This document shows, in pieces, positions 28,987 through 38,871 of a DNA stretch of 38,871 nucleotides. The stretch's first letter is position 1; each line of letters opens with the position of its first letter. The notes beneath the pieces are model-generated. The model saw only the letters and a list, made by a program, of their open reading frames with translations. It did not search any database and was not told the DNA's origin. Source of the DNA: Phaeoceros laevis (lineage: Eukaryota > Anthocerotophyta > Anthocerotopsida > Notothyladales); NCBI GenBank assembly GCA_049999765.1, contig JBNGIQ010009252.1, positions 110,366 through 149,236 on the forward strand. The letters are read 5' to 3'. The position numbers and the translations under genes are program-made.

Positions 28987-31733
28987 TTACTTTCTAATGT
29001 TATTAGTGCGAAAGCGGAGAATTAAATAGAAGATGATTCTATATACTACAATCATTGCAATCATGATTGCCACGTTATTCCAGATGTGCACTTTCCCTGC
29101 AGAGAAATTTTTTAGCAGGTCTTGGGTAGTTGTGGTGCCAAACCAAATCCTGCCCGGTAACCTTGAGAACTCGTTCCAGATGAGTATCTCATAGGGGTAC
29201 TTGAAAATGGATAAATAGTGCAACCAAATCCAGTAATCCGGAACAGCACTCCTGCAAAAATCCATGTCCAGTAAGCGCCAGGAAAATCTGGAACACAAGA
29301 CCGAGCTACCCAAACAAATCAGTCAGAAACTCGTGAAGGACGTACCTGGGAATGAAGAAGCCTGAGAAGATGAACATGAACGTGAAAATGGCTGTTGAAA
29401 CGGCATTTGCAACAAGGAAGTTTGGGGCAATGGCCCCAAAAACAGACACAAAGGCGTTGGCGAGAAGCAACGTGAGCAGCACGGTGAGAACACAGATGAA
29501 GAACGCAGCAACACTATGAACCAGATCCACCATGAAGTAGGATATAGACACGTAGATCAGAGCCACAAGCAACAGAAACGGCGTGAAGACCACAGCTTGT
29601 GCCAGTGTATAAGCAGCCGGTCTGTAAGCGCCCCTGGAGACTTCTCGGATAAATATCTGCCGCTCAGCCAAAAAGATAGGAAGCGATTCATTCGTGCTGT
29701 AGATCAGTAAAGCTATAGTCGTGACGAGGAAAGATTGTCTCTGCCGTGACCCTTTCTCACTGATATCAGCATTTAGGAAGATTGTTCCGAAAAGGACGCC
29801 TGTCAGTACCTGTGGACAGCATGCACACAGGATGGCCAGTCATGATCAGCTACAGGAAAGAGACAGAGTTGTTCCAATTAAGCCAGGTTTTGAGCTCCCA
29901 GGCATTCTGGACAAACAAGTAAAAGTTGAGACCAAGGAAGTTAGGAACAAGAGAGTACCGCAAGTCCAATTCGTGAGAAGAAAAGCTCCGGAGTCCGAAA
30001 AATGGTTTTGAAGGTTCGATCGGCCAATGCCAAAGTTTCCCAGAAGAACGAACTCCCATACCCAGGTTTTTCAGGTTGCTCCTTCTTGTCCCTGAGGCTG
30101 GCAAGGCGTTCGAACTCATCCACTTTATACTTCTCTTTCTGCAGACGCATCAGCAGCTCCAGATGATCATCAAAGTGCTCAAAGGATTGTTACAAGACTT
30201 TTGGTTAGAGGGAGCGGTCCACAAACCTGGTGTGCAATTATCTTCTCAAAACCTACTGGGTCGTCCTGGTACTGTTCGATCGTATCTAAGGCAAACTCTA
30301 CAACATTGACCTGCCAAGACGAGGCACCAAATTATAAGTTGAACAGGATGCCCTAGTTTGGATAGCAACAAGATAGGCAAAATAACTCACATTTACTGGA
30401 ATACGCCGGCCCAGGTCTTCGAAGAATTTGGTCATATGTCGAACTCGACCATGATACACAACATTGCCCCTTGCAAGAATGAGCACTTTGTTGAGAAGGT
30501 CAAGTATCCGAAAGCTGGGTTGATGGATTGTCAGAATCACCAAGCGTTTCCTTTCAACCGCCAGCATCGACAAAATTTCGATAACGTGCAACGCTGATGT
30601 GCTATCCAAGCCTGAGGTTGGCTCATCCAGAAAAAGGGCAGCCGGGTCGTGAATAAGTTCCACTCCGATAGAAACACGCCTCCTTTCACCCCCAGAAACC
30701 CCCTTGATCTGCGCAGGGCGAAAATAGAATCCATCATCCCCCTACTTCAGCTGGCTGAAACATACCCACAAGAGCAAAATGGCAGGGACATGTGTGAATT
30801 GGACGTACCAGATCATTCCCAACATAGGTCTGCGCACATGTTTTAAGGCCAAGTTGCTCTACGATAAACTCCACCCTCTTGAGCTTCTCAGCATACGGGA
30901 GGCTCCCTGGCAGTCTGAATCTGGCACTAAACATGAGCGTTTCCGTGACTGTAAGCAGGGGAAACAAGGCGTCGTCTTGCATAACATATTGCGAGACCTT
31001 CATGAAAGAGCTGTCGGTCGGATTGCCGTTCACAAGCACTGATCCTTCCAGACTCTTCTTCTCAATCCGACCAGCAATGGCGTCTAGAAACGTCGTTTTA
31101 GATGACCCGGATGGCCCCATGACAGCCAATATCTCTCCATGCAAAGCACGAGCGTTGACGTCATTGAGCAGAACCTTCTCCACCTTCTCCTTCCCCTTCT
31201 TCTCCATGACCTGCATTAGGGAAGAAAGTGAATTCAGAACCGCGAAGAAAGGCCCCACGCAAGCTTGCGAGGAAATCAGACAACGTGATCGCAACACAAA
31301 ACTCTACAAATTCTCCCCCTGCTATGAACACTTCACAATCTTCGGAAATACCGCCCTTGCTGCTTGCCAGCACATGTATTTCGCGCTGCGCGCATGTCAC
31401 CTTGTAAGACAGGTTGACCACGGAGAGGTTGTAGGTCTTGTCGCTTCCCCAGTAGCCATTCCTTGTGACAGCGCCGAGCTCTAAATCCTGCGGAACTTCA
31501 GGAGTCTCTGCAAAATTGCTTTCAGCAAAACGGAAGGGGCGCTCCGGTGCGCTCACAGGACCACTATGGATGCCGTCTTGACCGAAGGACACTTTCTTGC
31601 TCCCTTGCCGACTGAAGATACTCCGACTACCCTGCCTGCTCACACTCTCAGACGGCACGGAGCGCTCGTCATCAGGCAAAATTGAGGTGCTGTCCGCCTC
31701 ACCAAAGTCAATTCTAGCAAAGGGATTCGCCAT
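28987..31733 (-). CDS. ABCG half-size transporter, copy 2 (seven exons)
   Basis: Close paralogue of 14186-17055, 681 aa. Exons: 31733-31401, 31210-30809, 30708-30391, 30310-30227, 30138-29959, 29809-29346 and 29251-28987. Exons 3 to 7 have exactly the same lengths as in copy 1 (318, 84, 180, 464, 265 nt), and all phases agree. The start is set at MANPFARIDFG by the match to copy 1; an in-frame ATG six codons earlier (31751) is possible. Nucleotide-binding domain: P-loop GPSGSSKT (143-150, Ser for the last Gly), signature VSGGE and Walker B ALFLDEPTSGLDS. The membrane domain includes IREVSRGAYRPAAYTLAQAVVF and PDYWIWLHYLSIFKYPYE. It is predicted to dimerise and export hydrophobic wall or cuticle compounds. 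Same strand as copy 1, so the pair is a direct duplication lying across the inverted repeats. Confidence 0.93.
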
Positions 31734-32339
31734 TGTGCTGAGCGCACTCAATCAAATGCCTGCAGACCGGCAAGCCTTCATCCTCCGCAAATGCTGCTGC
31801 TTGCCATCACCAGCAAATGTGAGCTTCAAAGCCGTGATAATTCACTGGAAAATGCGCTAGCCAGCTGGGAAGGTATCACCAGCCCTCAGCTGAAGGGGAC
31901 TGCTGCGGCTCTTGTTCAAGCACCTTGACCGCCTCCACTCGAGAACTTGGCGGAAATAAACAGGTAACCAAGCACACTCATTGGGCAGAACGTGAAACAC
32001 GGTTTCACCTTGCCCGGTAGTGCGCTGACGTTGGCGCCACGCGGTGGTGCTTAATCACGTCACAAAGTACCCACCAAAGTCTGCTTTCCTTATTTTTCCG
32101 GGCCCCTTGACAGCCAACAGCAAACTAAACGCTTTTGATCGGCGCCAAACACCAGAGCGCAATAAAAGACCGCTATATAAAATCGAAGTGGAAGGGGGTA
32201 ATTGTCATTGACATGAGCTACAGAAAGCTGGAAAGTAGCCGTAAAGTTACATGTGTGGTGCGCAAGTACCCAGTCAATCACAATAAAACACCCTTCATTC
32301 CTACATGTAAACTAGTCTAGAGGGGTGGTAGGGCGCGAT
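31734..32339. other. Upstream region of ABCG copy 2
   Basis: Promoter-side DNA with no gene. A CTATATAAAA motif on the plus strand (about 32173) points away from the ABCG gene and has no credible frame behind it. Confidence 0.4.
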
Positions 32340-32535
32340 TGACTGACCCGCAGAAAGCTGTGAAGGGCCGTTTTAGTCAGAAGGGCTCCTGAAGGGAGGC
32401 CTTCTGCCCTCCTTCCTGGCCAGGAGCCCAGCCCTTCACAGCCCTTCACGGCCCTCAGGAGCCCTTCGACAATAACGGCGCTGCAGGGCCGTGAAGGGCC
32501 ATGAAGGGCCGTGCGCTGTAAAAAGGCCGAAGCCT
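32340..32535. repeat. GAAGGGC-rich self-complementary cluster
   Basis: Within ~190 bases GAAGGGC or its complement GCCCTTC occurs about nine times. The longest exact pair is GAAGGGCTCCTGA (about 32382) with TCAGGAGCCCTTC (about 32456), and a second family reads GGGCCGTGAAGGGCC. The RNA of either strand could fold into nested hairpins. No coding potential. Confidence 0.8.
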
Positions 32536-33196
32536 GCCTGACGGATGAATCGATAAACGCGCTGGACCGTACCAACACTGCCCCAATTATATGATGTCAG
32601 CCATTGCATTTGTAGAGGTGCAGTACTCCAGTTGCCACTGTTTTGTCTTCGTCACAGTCTGTTGTTTGTTCGTTAGCTTATTATAGTGTTTACCTGCTGC
32701 TGGACCACCTTGCTCTACAGGGATAGGCAGTATTAGGCACCACAGCATTTCTTACCATTGCTCTTCAGTAGGCCGTCTTCTGGTTACCATTTTTCATGGC
32801 GTTTTTCAGATGGTCTTATCAGCATAGTACATCCAAGTTCTCAAACTTATTGCTAAATTCGTGTTCTGTTCCCACCGACCCAGGAATTACCTGGAAACCT
32901 CGACGGTTTTAGGACTTGTAATTTGGAGATTGACGAGGACCACTGTTGAACATCGTTGGCAAGACGGGACTGGGGGTCAACAAAGATGGCCACAATAATG
33001 TTCTAGCCTAAAATTAGTCTAGGCTTCTTCAGAAGGAGCCTGCTTGTCGTCACACGCGGGTAGATGCCCTTCTAAATACCCTGGTGACGCCTTGGTGACC
33101 TCATGGTGGGCTCGCACATTATGCAAAATGGCGGCAGCATAGAATATTGCAACTTACTGTACATGTATCTCTGGCCTGCAGCCGACAGGATGTCAT
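32536..33196. other. Intergenic, no feature seen
   Basis: 3' flank of the PCBER-like gene and unremarkable sequence before it. No gene, repeat or RNA recognised. Confidence 0.45.
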
Positions 33197-34621
33197 TTAC
33201 GCTGTCGGTAAGAATGGCTGGATGTACTTGTCCATGGTCACGTAATGCAGGTCCGGATAGAGCTGGGTTGCCTCGACTGCATCGGAGGGCACTTCAAAGT
33301 TGGCTGTCTCTCCCTTGACAAAGACAGGATAGGCAATAGCAATGGCAAGATTAAGCGGAAACGCTGTTTCTGCAGAGGAGGAAGAGACGTGTTGGAATTC
33401 TTAACTGTATGTTGACCAGGTCAGTGGATGAAATATGGAGCTGAGAAGGCTTTCAAGATTACCCTCAATTTTCTTGAGCACATCCTCGTCTCTCAGCTGA
33501 GTCTTCTCCAACTGACTTCCAGTTTTGTCTTCCCACAGCTTCAGAAGCTCCCGGTGACTGTAAAGATTCCGAGCCGGCCTGATATAGACTACCTTGTTCT
33601 CAGCTCTGGGGTCCACCGCAGCCTTGACTGAGTAGGTCCCAATGTCACCTTCGTCCACAAAGTAGCCTGCAGGGCTCACAAGCAACCAAGCAGAGAAGAC
33701 CAGGTTATGTTTACGTGCGTTTGCCGGCAGGACTTGGGTAAACAGACTCAACGACACAAGTGATCCAGCCCAGGAAGGCCGGCTGAAAGCGCTACCTTGC
33801 GCGTGTCCGTAGACCAAGACTTTGTCCTTGGGCGGTGAGGGAAGGCCATGTTGCCCTAGGTTGACGAAGAAGCTGCCTGCGAAGCAATTGCAGGCCACAA
33901 AGGTGTAAGGGATGCCGGCAGTCTTCACCGCGTCCTGGATGTGCATTTTCTGTTGGAAGAAGTCTCGGGTAGGTGGCAGCAGCTCTATCCTCCGAATGTC
34001 ATGCCCAAACTCAGAGGGGAGGAATCTCTGCCGCCACGATTTAAAAAAAGAATGAGCCACTTTCAGAGTTTTCCAACCAGAAGAGGTTGGCCAACAGACA
34101 GCTCTATGCATCCAAAGAGACAGGTCTGTGATCACCTTGATGTGGCCTACTTGCTTGACGGCCTCAACCAGCTTCAGCTGATCACGTATTTGAGCTCTTC
34201 CCACTGCCGAGATCACCACATCAACTTGCTTCAGAGCCTGAATCAAGCTGTCGTGGTTGTCCAGAGACCCCTACATGCATACACATGGTCCGTCATGAAT
34301 GTCAAATTCATGCCATGTTGAGCTATCTGTTTGTAACCATCTGTAAGCTCCCCACCCCTGTAGCCCTGCTTTGGTTATCCATAGGTCCAACCTTTAGAGA
34401 TCCACATAGTCTACCTGGAGAAACTGGACACCTGCTCCAGTGAGGGAGGCGAGGACATCAGCCTTGGCCGGATTTGCTTGGGATTCAGGGCGGATGAGGG
34501 CAAAAGTCGGGTGCCCCAACTGTGCGCTGGCTTTGGCTATGTGCTTGCCAATGTAACCTGTAGCTCCCACCACCAGTATCCTCTCACTGGCAGGCTCCTC
34601 TAAGGTCTTCCTCTCCTCCAT
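33197..34621 (-). CDS. PCBER/isoflavone reductase-like NADPH reductase (five exons)
   Basis: NmrA-like SDR of the pinoresinol-lariciresinol / isoflavone / phenylcoumaran benzylic ether reductase group, 316 aa, expected to be cytosolic and to reduce lignan-type phenolics with NADPH. Exons: 34621-34415, 34270-34136, 34027-33796, 33666-33463 and 33369-33197, all GT-AG with an open joined frame ending in TAA. Seen: the dinucleotide motif GATGYIG (19-25), VDVVISAVG, RFLPSEFG, and the Lys at 141 (FFQQKMHIQ) in the position of the group's catalytic lysine. GIPYTFVACNCFAGSF, DIGTYSVKAAVDPR, NKVVYIRPARN and the C-terminal PVFVKG follow as usual. Length is normal (~310). It is divergent to the dirigent gene 1.1 kb away. 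The exact substrate cannot be assigned. Confidence 0.93.
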
Positions 34622-35732
34622 GGTGTTACTGTATCACCTCCGTTTGCCCTCTGGTCAAGATCTCTTCCCGACAGGGACACACATGCAGTACACAAAACGT
34701 GTGCAAAACACACACAAGAAATCTGAGGACTAGACGACAGTGAACACATAAACAAGAGATATGAAACTAGCAGGAACAGCCGGAGGGGACTAAGAATTCT
34801 GAGATGCATCCTCTAGGAGACAGTGGAGGATAGATGCCACTTTTCGTGACTCGAATCACGATGAGGCTGTGGTTCGAATTTTGAAGTATACACATTTTGA
34901 GATATGCTGTTCAATTTCAGACATAACCCAACATAAAGCTCATGTTTAAGGGTAATTTTTCTTGCAAGGTGGCGTTGCTCTTTAACGGGATGCTTGATGA
35001 CAACAGCGCCAGTCGCCGCGACAGGATGCAGTCAAGGCCCGACGGGCTCTAACTATCAGTAGAGGAGAGTCAGGAGACGCGATTGTAGGCCTCGTGTTGT
35101 GGCAGCTTGAGGAAGTACAGGGCAAACGTCCAAATATAGTCCCACGTTCCGTTTATAGGGAAACAGGTGGCCGAACATCAACCCCCGTGCCATTGACTCG
35201 ATTCCATGGCGGGTTGACCGGAATGGATTAATGCGGCACTGCTGCGAAGCTGCCTGGCTCCCTTCTTCCTCCCCAACCAATATATTGGAAGCCGCCAGTC
35301 CTATCTCTCAGGCCGCGCAAGCATTTCCGGACAATTCTCCCTCCCTCCAAGGCGCTCTCGACAGCAGAGGATTTGCAGGACTCGACAACAGCGAAGTTCT
35401 TTTAATCACGCCATTCCCCCGGATTGAAGTCCCGGACACCGAGAAACAATCTGATTCACCTGGTAAGCTTTTGTAAGCCTGCGCAATGCGACCTCCGCTG
35501 CATTACTTTCTTCCACTCTCCAAGGTTTCCAACGATTTCCTTCTATAGTTTTCAACATTGCCTCACCAAACTTGTCTCCAATGTGCCAGATCTGTCAACT
35601 TCCAGGTCCTCTCACAACCTGCAACAATTCCACAGGGGTCTCTTCTTCGAATCGCAAGCATCTTACAAACTGCTGCTGTTGAAGTCTCAAGGTCCCTGCC
35701 AACATCGAGTCCTGACAAAAACCCTAACAGCC
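34622..35732. promoter_or_regulatory. Intergenic region between divergent PCBER and dirigent genes
   Basis: About 1.1 kb separates the two start codons and contains no other gene, so it must hold both promoters. A 12-base palindrome CCAATATATTGG (35277-35288) carries a TATATT core and a CCAAT box on each strand. It fits a TATA region ~450 bases before the dirigent ATG and also the CW8G pattern bound by some MADS factors. The A/C-rich stretch at about 34680-34760 precedes the PCBER gene. Confidence 0.45.
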
Positions 35733-36368
35733 ATGGCGATGCAACACAGCAGCAGCAGAAGCAGCTTCCCTGCCGGGGCCAGGTCTCTCGGCCACTTGCG
35801 ACCAGCCTTCATCGCCTTTGCCTGCCTAGACATGCTGCTCCTGCTCACTCTCCCCTTCGGTGCCACGGCCACGGGCGAGGGCAAGCGGCTCCGGAAGAAG
35901 GACCCCAAGCTCACGTTCAGCTTCTACGCACAAGAGTACCTCCTCACCGGCACTCCCACCACCTTCTTCGTGGTTCCCCCCCTGGATGGAGCCGCCGGCG
36001 GCGCCCTCACCAGCTTCTTCGGAGCCATCTCCATCATCGACCCGGCCGTCACCGAGACCGCGGACGTCAACTCCACCGAGATAGGGCGGCTCAAAGGCGC
36101 CAGCGTGTTCGACAACAGCCTCAACCGTGCCTCCCCGGACGTGGAGGCGCTGTGGACCGTCGTGTTCAACGAGGCCAGCGGCTATGGCGAGGACAGCACC
36201 ATCAGCTTCCGGGGGCTCTACCAGACCTTGAAGCCCGCCAGAGAGCTGTCCATTTCGGGAGGGACGGGGTACTTCCGCCTCGCCCGAGGCTGGGCCGTGG
36301 TCACCACGGTCCTCCTGGATATCGACACCGGCAGGGCCATCAATAACTTCACCGTCTCTGTCCTCTAA
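35733..36368 (+). CDS. Dirigent family protein, single exon
   Basis: Secreted dirigent protein, 211 aa, of the family whose founders guide stereoselective coupling of monolignol radicals in the cell wall and have no oxidase activity of their own. The ATG at 35733 has a strong plant context (ACAGCCATGGCG) and precedes a hydrophobic signal or anchor (IAFACLDMLLLLTLPFGATA, ~32-51). Dirigent core ~60-211: LTFSFYAQEYLLTG, FFGAISIIDPAVTE, EIGRLKGASVF, STISFRGLY, RELSISGGTGYFRLARGWA and a final NNFTVSVL. The GGTGxFRxARG motif is intact. Insertions after FFVVPP make it slightly longer than usual. The frame is open far upstream, but that part has no dirigent similarity. It pairs head-to-head with the PCBER-like gene. 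Confidence 0.93.
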   Translation: MAMQHSSSRSSFPAGARSLGHLRPAFIAFACLDMLLLLTLPFGATATGEGKRLRKKDPKLTFSFYAQEYLLTGTPTTFFVVPPLDGAAGGALTSFFGAISIIDPAVTETADVNSTEIGRLKGASVFDNSLNRASPDVEALWTVVFNEASGYGEDSTISFRGLYQTLKPARELSISGGTGYFRLARGWAVVTTVLLDIDTGRAINNFTVSVL

Positions 36369-36450
36369 GGTGGCAACAATTTCAAGACCTCCATCAAAGC
36401 GTGGATGGCCCTCTTTGCTTTGCGGCTGTAAAGGCTGCCTACAATTCTGG

Positions 36451-36665
36451 TTGAAATCCTTGGCATTCATTCAAGGTCTGTAGAGCATTGCAAGTTCGGA
36501 AGTGGCAAACCCTAGAGTCTAGGGGAGGGATGGATCTCCCTCAAAAAATTGTTGAAATCCCTGGCATTCATTCAAGGTCTGTGAAGCATTGCAAGTTGGC
36601 AAGTTCTTAATTGGCAAACAAACCCTAGAGTCTAGGGGAGAAATGGAACTCCCTCAAAAAATTGC
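36451..36665 (+). repeat. ~101-bp tandem duplication after the dirigent gene
   Basis: Two units start at 36451 and 36552 with TTGAAATCC(T/C)(T)GGCATTC. Each contains the near-perfect palindrome CCCTAGAGTCTAGGG and ends in CTCCCTCAAAAAATTG. The second unit has a ~13-base insertion. It lies within about 300 bases of the dirigent stop, so it may be in the 3' UTR. Confidence 0.85.
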
Positions 36666-36699
36666 CTAAATTACATGTACTCTTGATTGTTCTTCGAAC

Positions 36700-37239
36700 T
36701 TAGGCTGCAGAGCTGGAAAGAGAGTCAGGCGGCCATTGGGCACAGCCGGCCTTCCGGAACCTACCAACTACTTCCACGGCGGCAGCACCGGCTCCGGAGG
36801 GCTTCCCGGCCGCGGCCTCCCTCCTGGCCCAGATTGTGGCCAAGAGTAGCTTACTTCCCCAATTGAGGACTTCGCTGGCGTGGTGGAAGTCCTCGCACAG
36901 GGTGCATACTTGGGCGGCGAGGTGCTTGAGCAACATCGGGTGCGCGCCGCCCGGCCGGTCGTTGGCGCGCTGGAATACGTCGGAGACGAGGTTGTTGAGG
37001 TTCTTGAACTCCACCCAGCGGCGGATGAAGCTGTGCAGGATGCCGAGGAACTCCAAGTAATGGCGCGCGTCTAGGTAGGTGAATACTTCTTGGAACAGCT
37101 GGTTGATGGTCTCCCTGTTGAAGACTTTGGATTCCGCGTTCTCAAGAAACAGGATCATTGGGACTGTGACTAGCTCCTTGCTTTGCTTGATTTGTTCAGC
37201 CAGTCTCACTTCTTCTTTGGACTTTGGGTGCTTCATCAT
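36700..37239 (-). CDS. Hypothetical protein, unknown family
   Basis: Open frame of 179 aa with two adjacent ATGs (37239, 37236). I do not recognise it. The first ~145 residues are largely amphipathic and helical (VRLAEQIKQSKELV, INQLFQEVFTYLDARHYLEFL, LLKHLAAQVCTLCEDFHHASEVLNW). The rest is Ala/Gly-rich and ends QWPPDSLSSSAA. No signal peptide or TM segment. The even, coding-like composition and the length argue for a real or recently live gene, but no introns or relatives are visible here. It could be one exon of a larger gene or a fragment carried by a mobile element. Confidence 0.5.
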   Translation of the reverse strand: MMKHPKSKEEVRLAEQIKQSKELVTVPMILFLENAESKVFNRETINQLFQEVFTYLDARHYLEFLGILHSFIRRWVEFKNLNNLVSDVFQRANDRPGGAHPMLLKHLAAQVCTLCEDFHHASEVLNWGSKLLLATIWARREAAAGKPSGAGAAAVEVVGRFRKAGCAQWPPDSLSSSAA

Positions 37240-37906
37240 GTTGGTCCTCTAGGTTAAATAGTAGGATCTGTATCACAACAAACAGTCATTGTAAATTTGT
37301 CAGATGAAGAACCTGACATCCAAATACACGAGTGTTTACAGGCATGTCTACTCCACCAGGCATGTCTACTCCACAACATCCAGACTCATCTATCTTTATT
37401 TTCAGGTATGTCCACTAACATCCTGACTCATCTATTTTCTGCTGATAGCATTGCAGGAAAACAAAGTGCTTGCTTTCTGCTGATAGCATTGCAGGAAAAC
37501 AAAGAGCACAAGCACATTAGGCAAGTTGAAGGAACTTTGTCAAACCAAAAGAAATTTTAGTTAACAAACTTTGGCAAAAGAAACTTCCACAATGATAAAA
37601 AATCATGAGAAGTCCAACTCCATTCTGATCTTCATATGTCAAGGAGGAGTACTAGTTTATACATTCATCCAATATCTATTAGCACAACTTTTGCTTCTAA
37701 ATCTGGCCTTGGAAACATTAACATCCCAAGTTGCTTAGGAGAGCACCTTTGCTTCTAAATCTGATCAAACCTACACGTTAGCTTTGTCTAGAGATACCTG
37801 CTACTTTGCTCTCAGATCACCCACGAAACTATGGACTGCCCTAGAGAGGCTTGACCAGTCCTCCACATCAGCAAAGGCTTTATAGAACAAGTGAAGTACT
37901 CACCCA
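37240..37906. other. AT-rich non-coding region with short direct repeats
   Basis: CAGGCATGTCTACTCCAC occurs twice near 37345-37375. A 31-base word starting TTTCTGCTGATAGCATTGCA occurs at 37436 and 37474 (period 38, no mismatch). No gene. Confidence 0.7.
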
Positions 37907-38122
37907 AGTGCTCCTTCTATACCCATTTCAGCTTATGTCTGCGAGACATATGGCGTCGAGATGAAGTCAGTCACCGAGAGTGCTCCTTATATATCCATTT
38001 CAGCACAGATCTAAAAGACATGTGGCATCAAGATTAAATCAGCCACCGCGAGTGCTACTTATATACCCATTTCAGCACAGGTTTGAAAGACATGTGGCAT
38101 CGAAATTAAGTCAGGCATTTCG
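37907..38122 (+). repeat. 72-bp tandem repeat, three copies
   Basis: Units begin at 37907, 37979 and 38051 with AGTGCT(C/A)CTT(C/A)TATA. Each holds CCATTTCAGC and a GACAT(A/G)TGGC(G/A)TC word. The period is exactly 72, with ~80-85% identity between units. No coding potential. Confidence 0.85.
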
Positions 38123-38871
38123 GTGCATGACTAAGTCTTATAATTAAGCCTCTCTAGTGCGTTCAGAATTGAGCATCTCGTAGACTTGCCACATCAGCCC
38201 TGACAAATTTAACTTATTAGATAGATAGATTGTTGTAATATAAGGACAAGTATGCCAAGAGCAAGAGGGGAATAAATGTGACTCATTGTTTGTATCCAAA
38301 AGCTAGTTATCTAAGGCAGTAAATGTTGCTATGTGTGGTTGCTATTTGGAAGGATCTTATATTGCCAATTTGCCACTGTAGCCAAAAAAATTTGTGTTTT
38401 ACATAGGCAAGAAACTTTTTGTGCATTGTAGTGGTCAGTCCACAAGAGGGAGAATGCCATTTGGCAACAATGAGCCCTAGTCTCTAATGGGTAGTCACCT
38501 CAAGTTCTCAACCAATGTTGGAATGAATAATTAACAGAATGAGAGAATTTTGAAGTTCAATTTTGAAGTTGCTGTTGCCTATGGAGTTGGTTGGAACGGT
38601 CTTGACATATGCAAGCTGAAATTTTAACATGCAAGCTAGTAGACAAGAGGACAGGCCAAGAGTTTTAACAAGCAAGCACCCTTTTTGGCGTTGTCGACTT
38701 GATCAATTGACCATGCTATCTAGCAGACATGGAAAAGGGCCACCAAAGTGCAGTCATCTCCAAGAAAGAACAGAAGCACCTCCAAAGCCTCCTCCGAAGC
38801 CGGCCAGGCCCCTTCGGTCACGCTGCCATCTGCTCCCTTTCTTACTGCTAGTTCTGCAAGAATCCAAGAGC
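38123..38871. other. Non-coding end of window
   Basis: AT-rich sequence with no open reading frame of note, no RNA gene and no repeat that I recognise. Confidence 0.5.

Noticed and set aside
35424-35732. N-terminal extension of the dirigent frame
   Set aside because: The frame is open, but the sequence lacks dirigent similarity, and the ATG at 35733 has a strong context followed by a signal peptide. Treated as 5' UTR.
35826-36470. Minus-strand 214-codon frame over the dirigent gene
   Set aside because: Gly/Glu/Val-rich shadow of a GC-rich coding region; the plus frame holds all dirigent motifs.
1-38871. CRISPR arrays, bacterial operons or phage modules
   Set aside because: Spliced genes, plant-only families and a eukaryotic initiator tRNA exclude a prokaryotic origin; the tandem repeats lack the spacer pattern.

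Overview
The window is nuclear DNA of a land plant. The evidence is plant-specific families (DUF674, dirigent protein, plant-type L-gulonolactone oxidase with a C-terminal Cys cluster, PPR remnants, plant ABCG half-transporters), genes with several short GT-AG introns (about 75-200 nt), and a plant-type initiator tRNA-Met. A complete vanadium-haloperoxidase-family gene next to LRR receptor-like proteins leans towards a seed-free lineage (bryophyte, lycophyte or fern grade). That is an inference, and the species cannot be named. A 400-N gap (21922-22321) shows it is draft sequence.

Layout. 1-10 kb holds an LRR receptor-like-protein (RLP) family: a broken N-terminal copy (736-1443), an intact 868-aa gene (6098-8704) and a C-terminal fragment (9293-9856). 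Between them lie a dead PPR gene and a DUF674 gene with an early stop. 10.4-12.1 kb (-) is an intact single-exon L-gulonolactone-oxidase-like gene. 13337-13408 is an initiator tRNA-Met. 14.2-17.1 kb (-) is a seven-exon ABCG half-transporter. 18.5-20.7 kb is an AT-rich block with a broken proline-rich, arabinogalactan-like gene. 20.7-21.7 kb (+) is a broken inverted copy of the gulonolactone oxidase 5' half. 23.3-25.3 kb (+) is an intact eight-exon vanadium-haloperoxidase-like gene. 25.1-28.1 kb repeats 1.4-4.2 kb in inverted orientation. 29.0-31.7 kb (-) is a second ABCG gene with the same exon plan. 33.2-34.6 kb (-) is a PCBER/isoflavone-reductase-like gene, head-to-head with a dirigent gene (35733-36368, +). 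An unrecognised gene (36700-37239, -) and repeat-rich DNA close the window.

The main structural observation is a set of three nested inverted repeats: 1437-4206 / 25056-28090, 11505-12545 / 20735-21672, and 12720-13112 / 18058-18425. They are arranged around a central ABCG gene. The gulonolactone oxidase is intact only on the left and broken on the right. The haloperoxidase is intact only on the right, with its last two exons left on the other side. This reads as one large inverted duplication followed by complementary decay and insertions.

Most intact genes encode secreted or membrane proteins of the cell surface or apoplast: a receptor-like protein, two ABCG exporters, a haloperoxidase, a secretory-route ascorbate-type oxidase and a dirigent protein. 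The PCBER-like reductase is a cytosolic partner candidate for the dirigent protein in lignan-type phenolic chemistry. A shared role in cell-wall and defence chemistry is plausible but is inference from families and proximity only.
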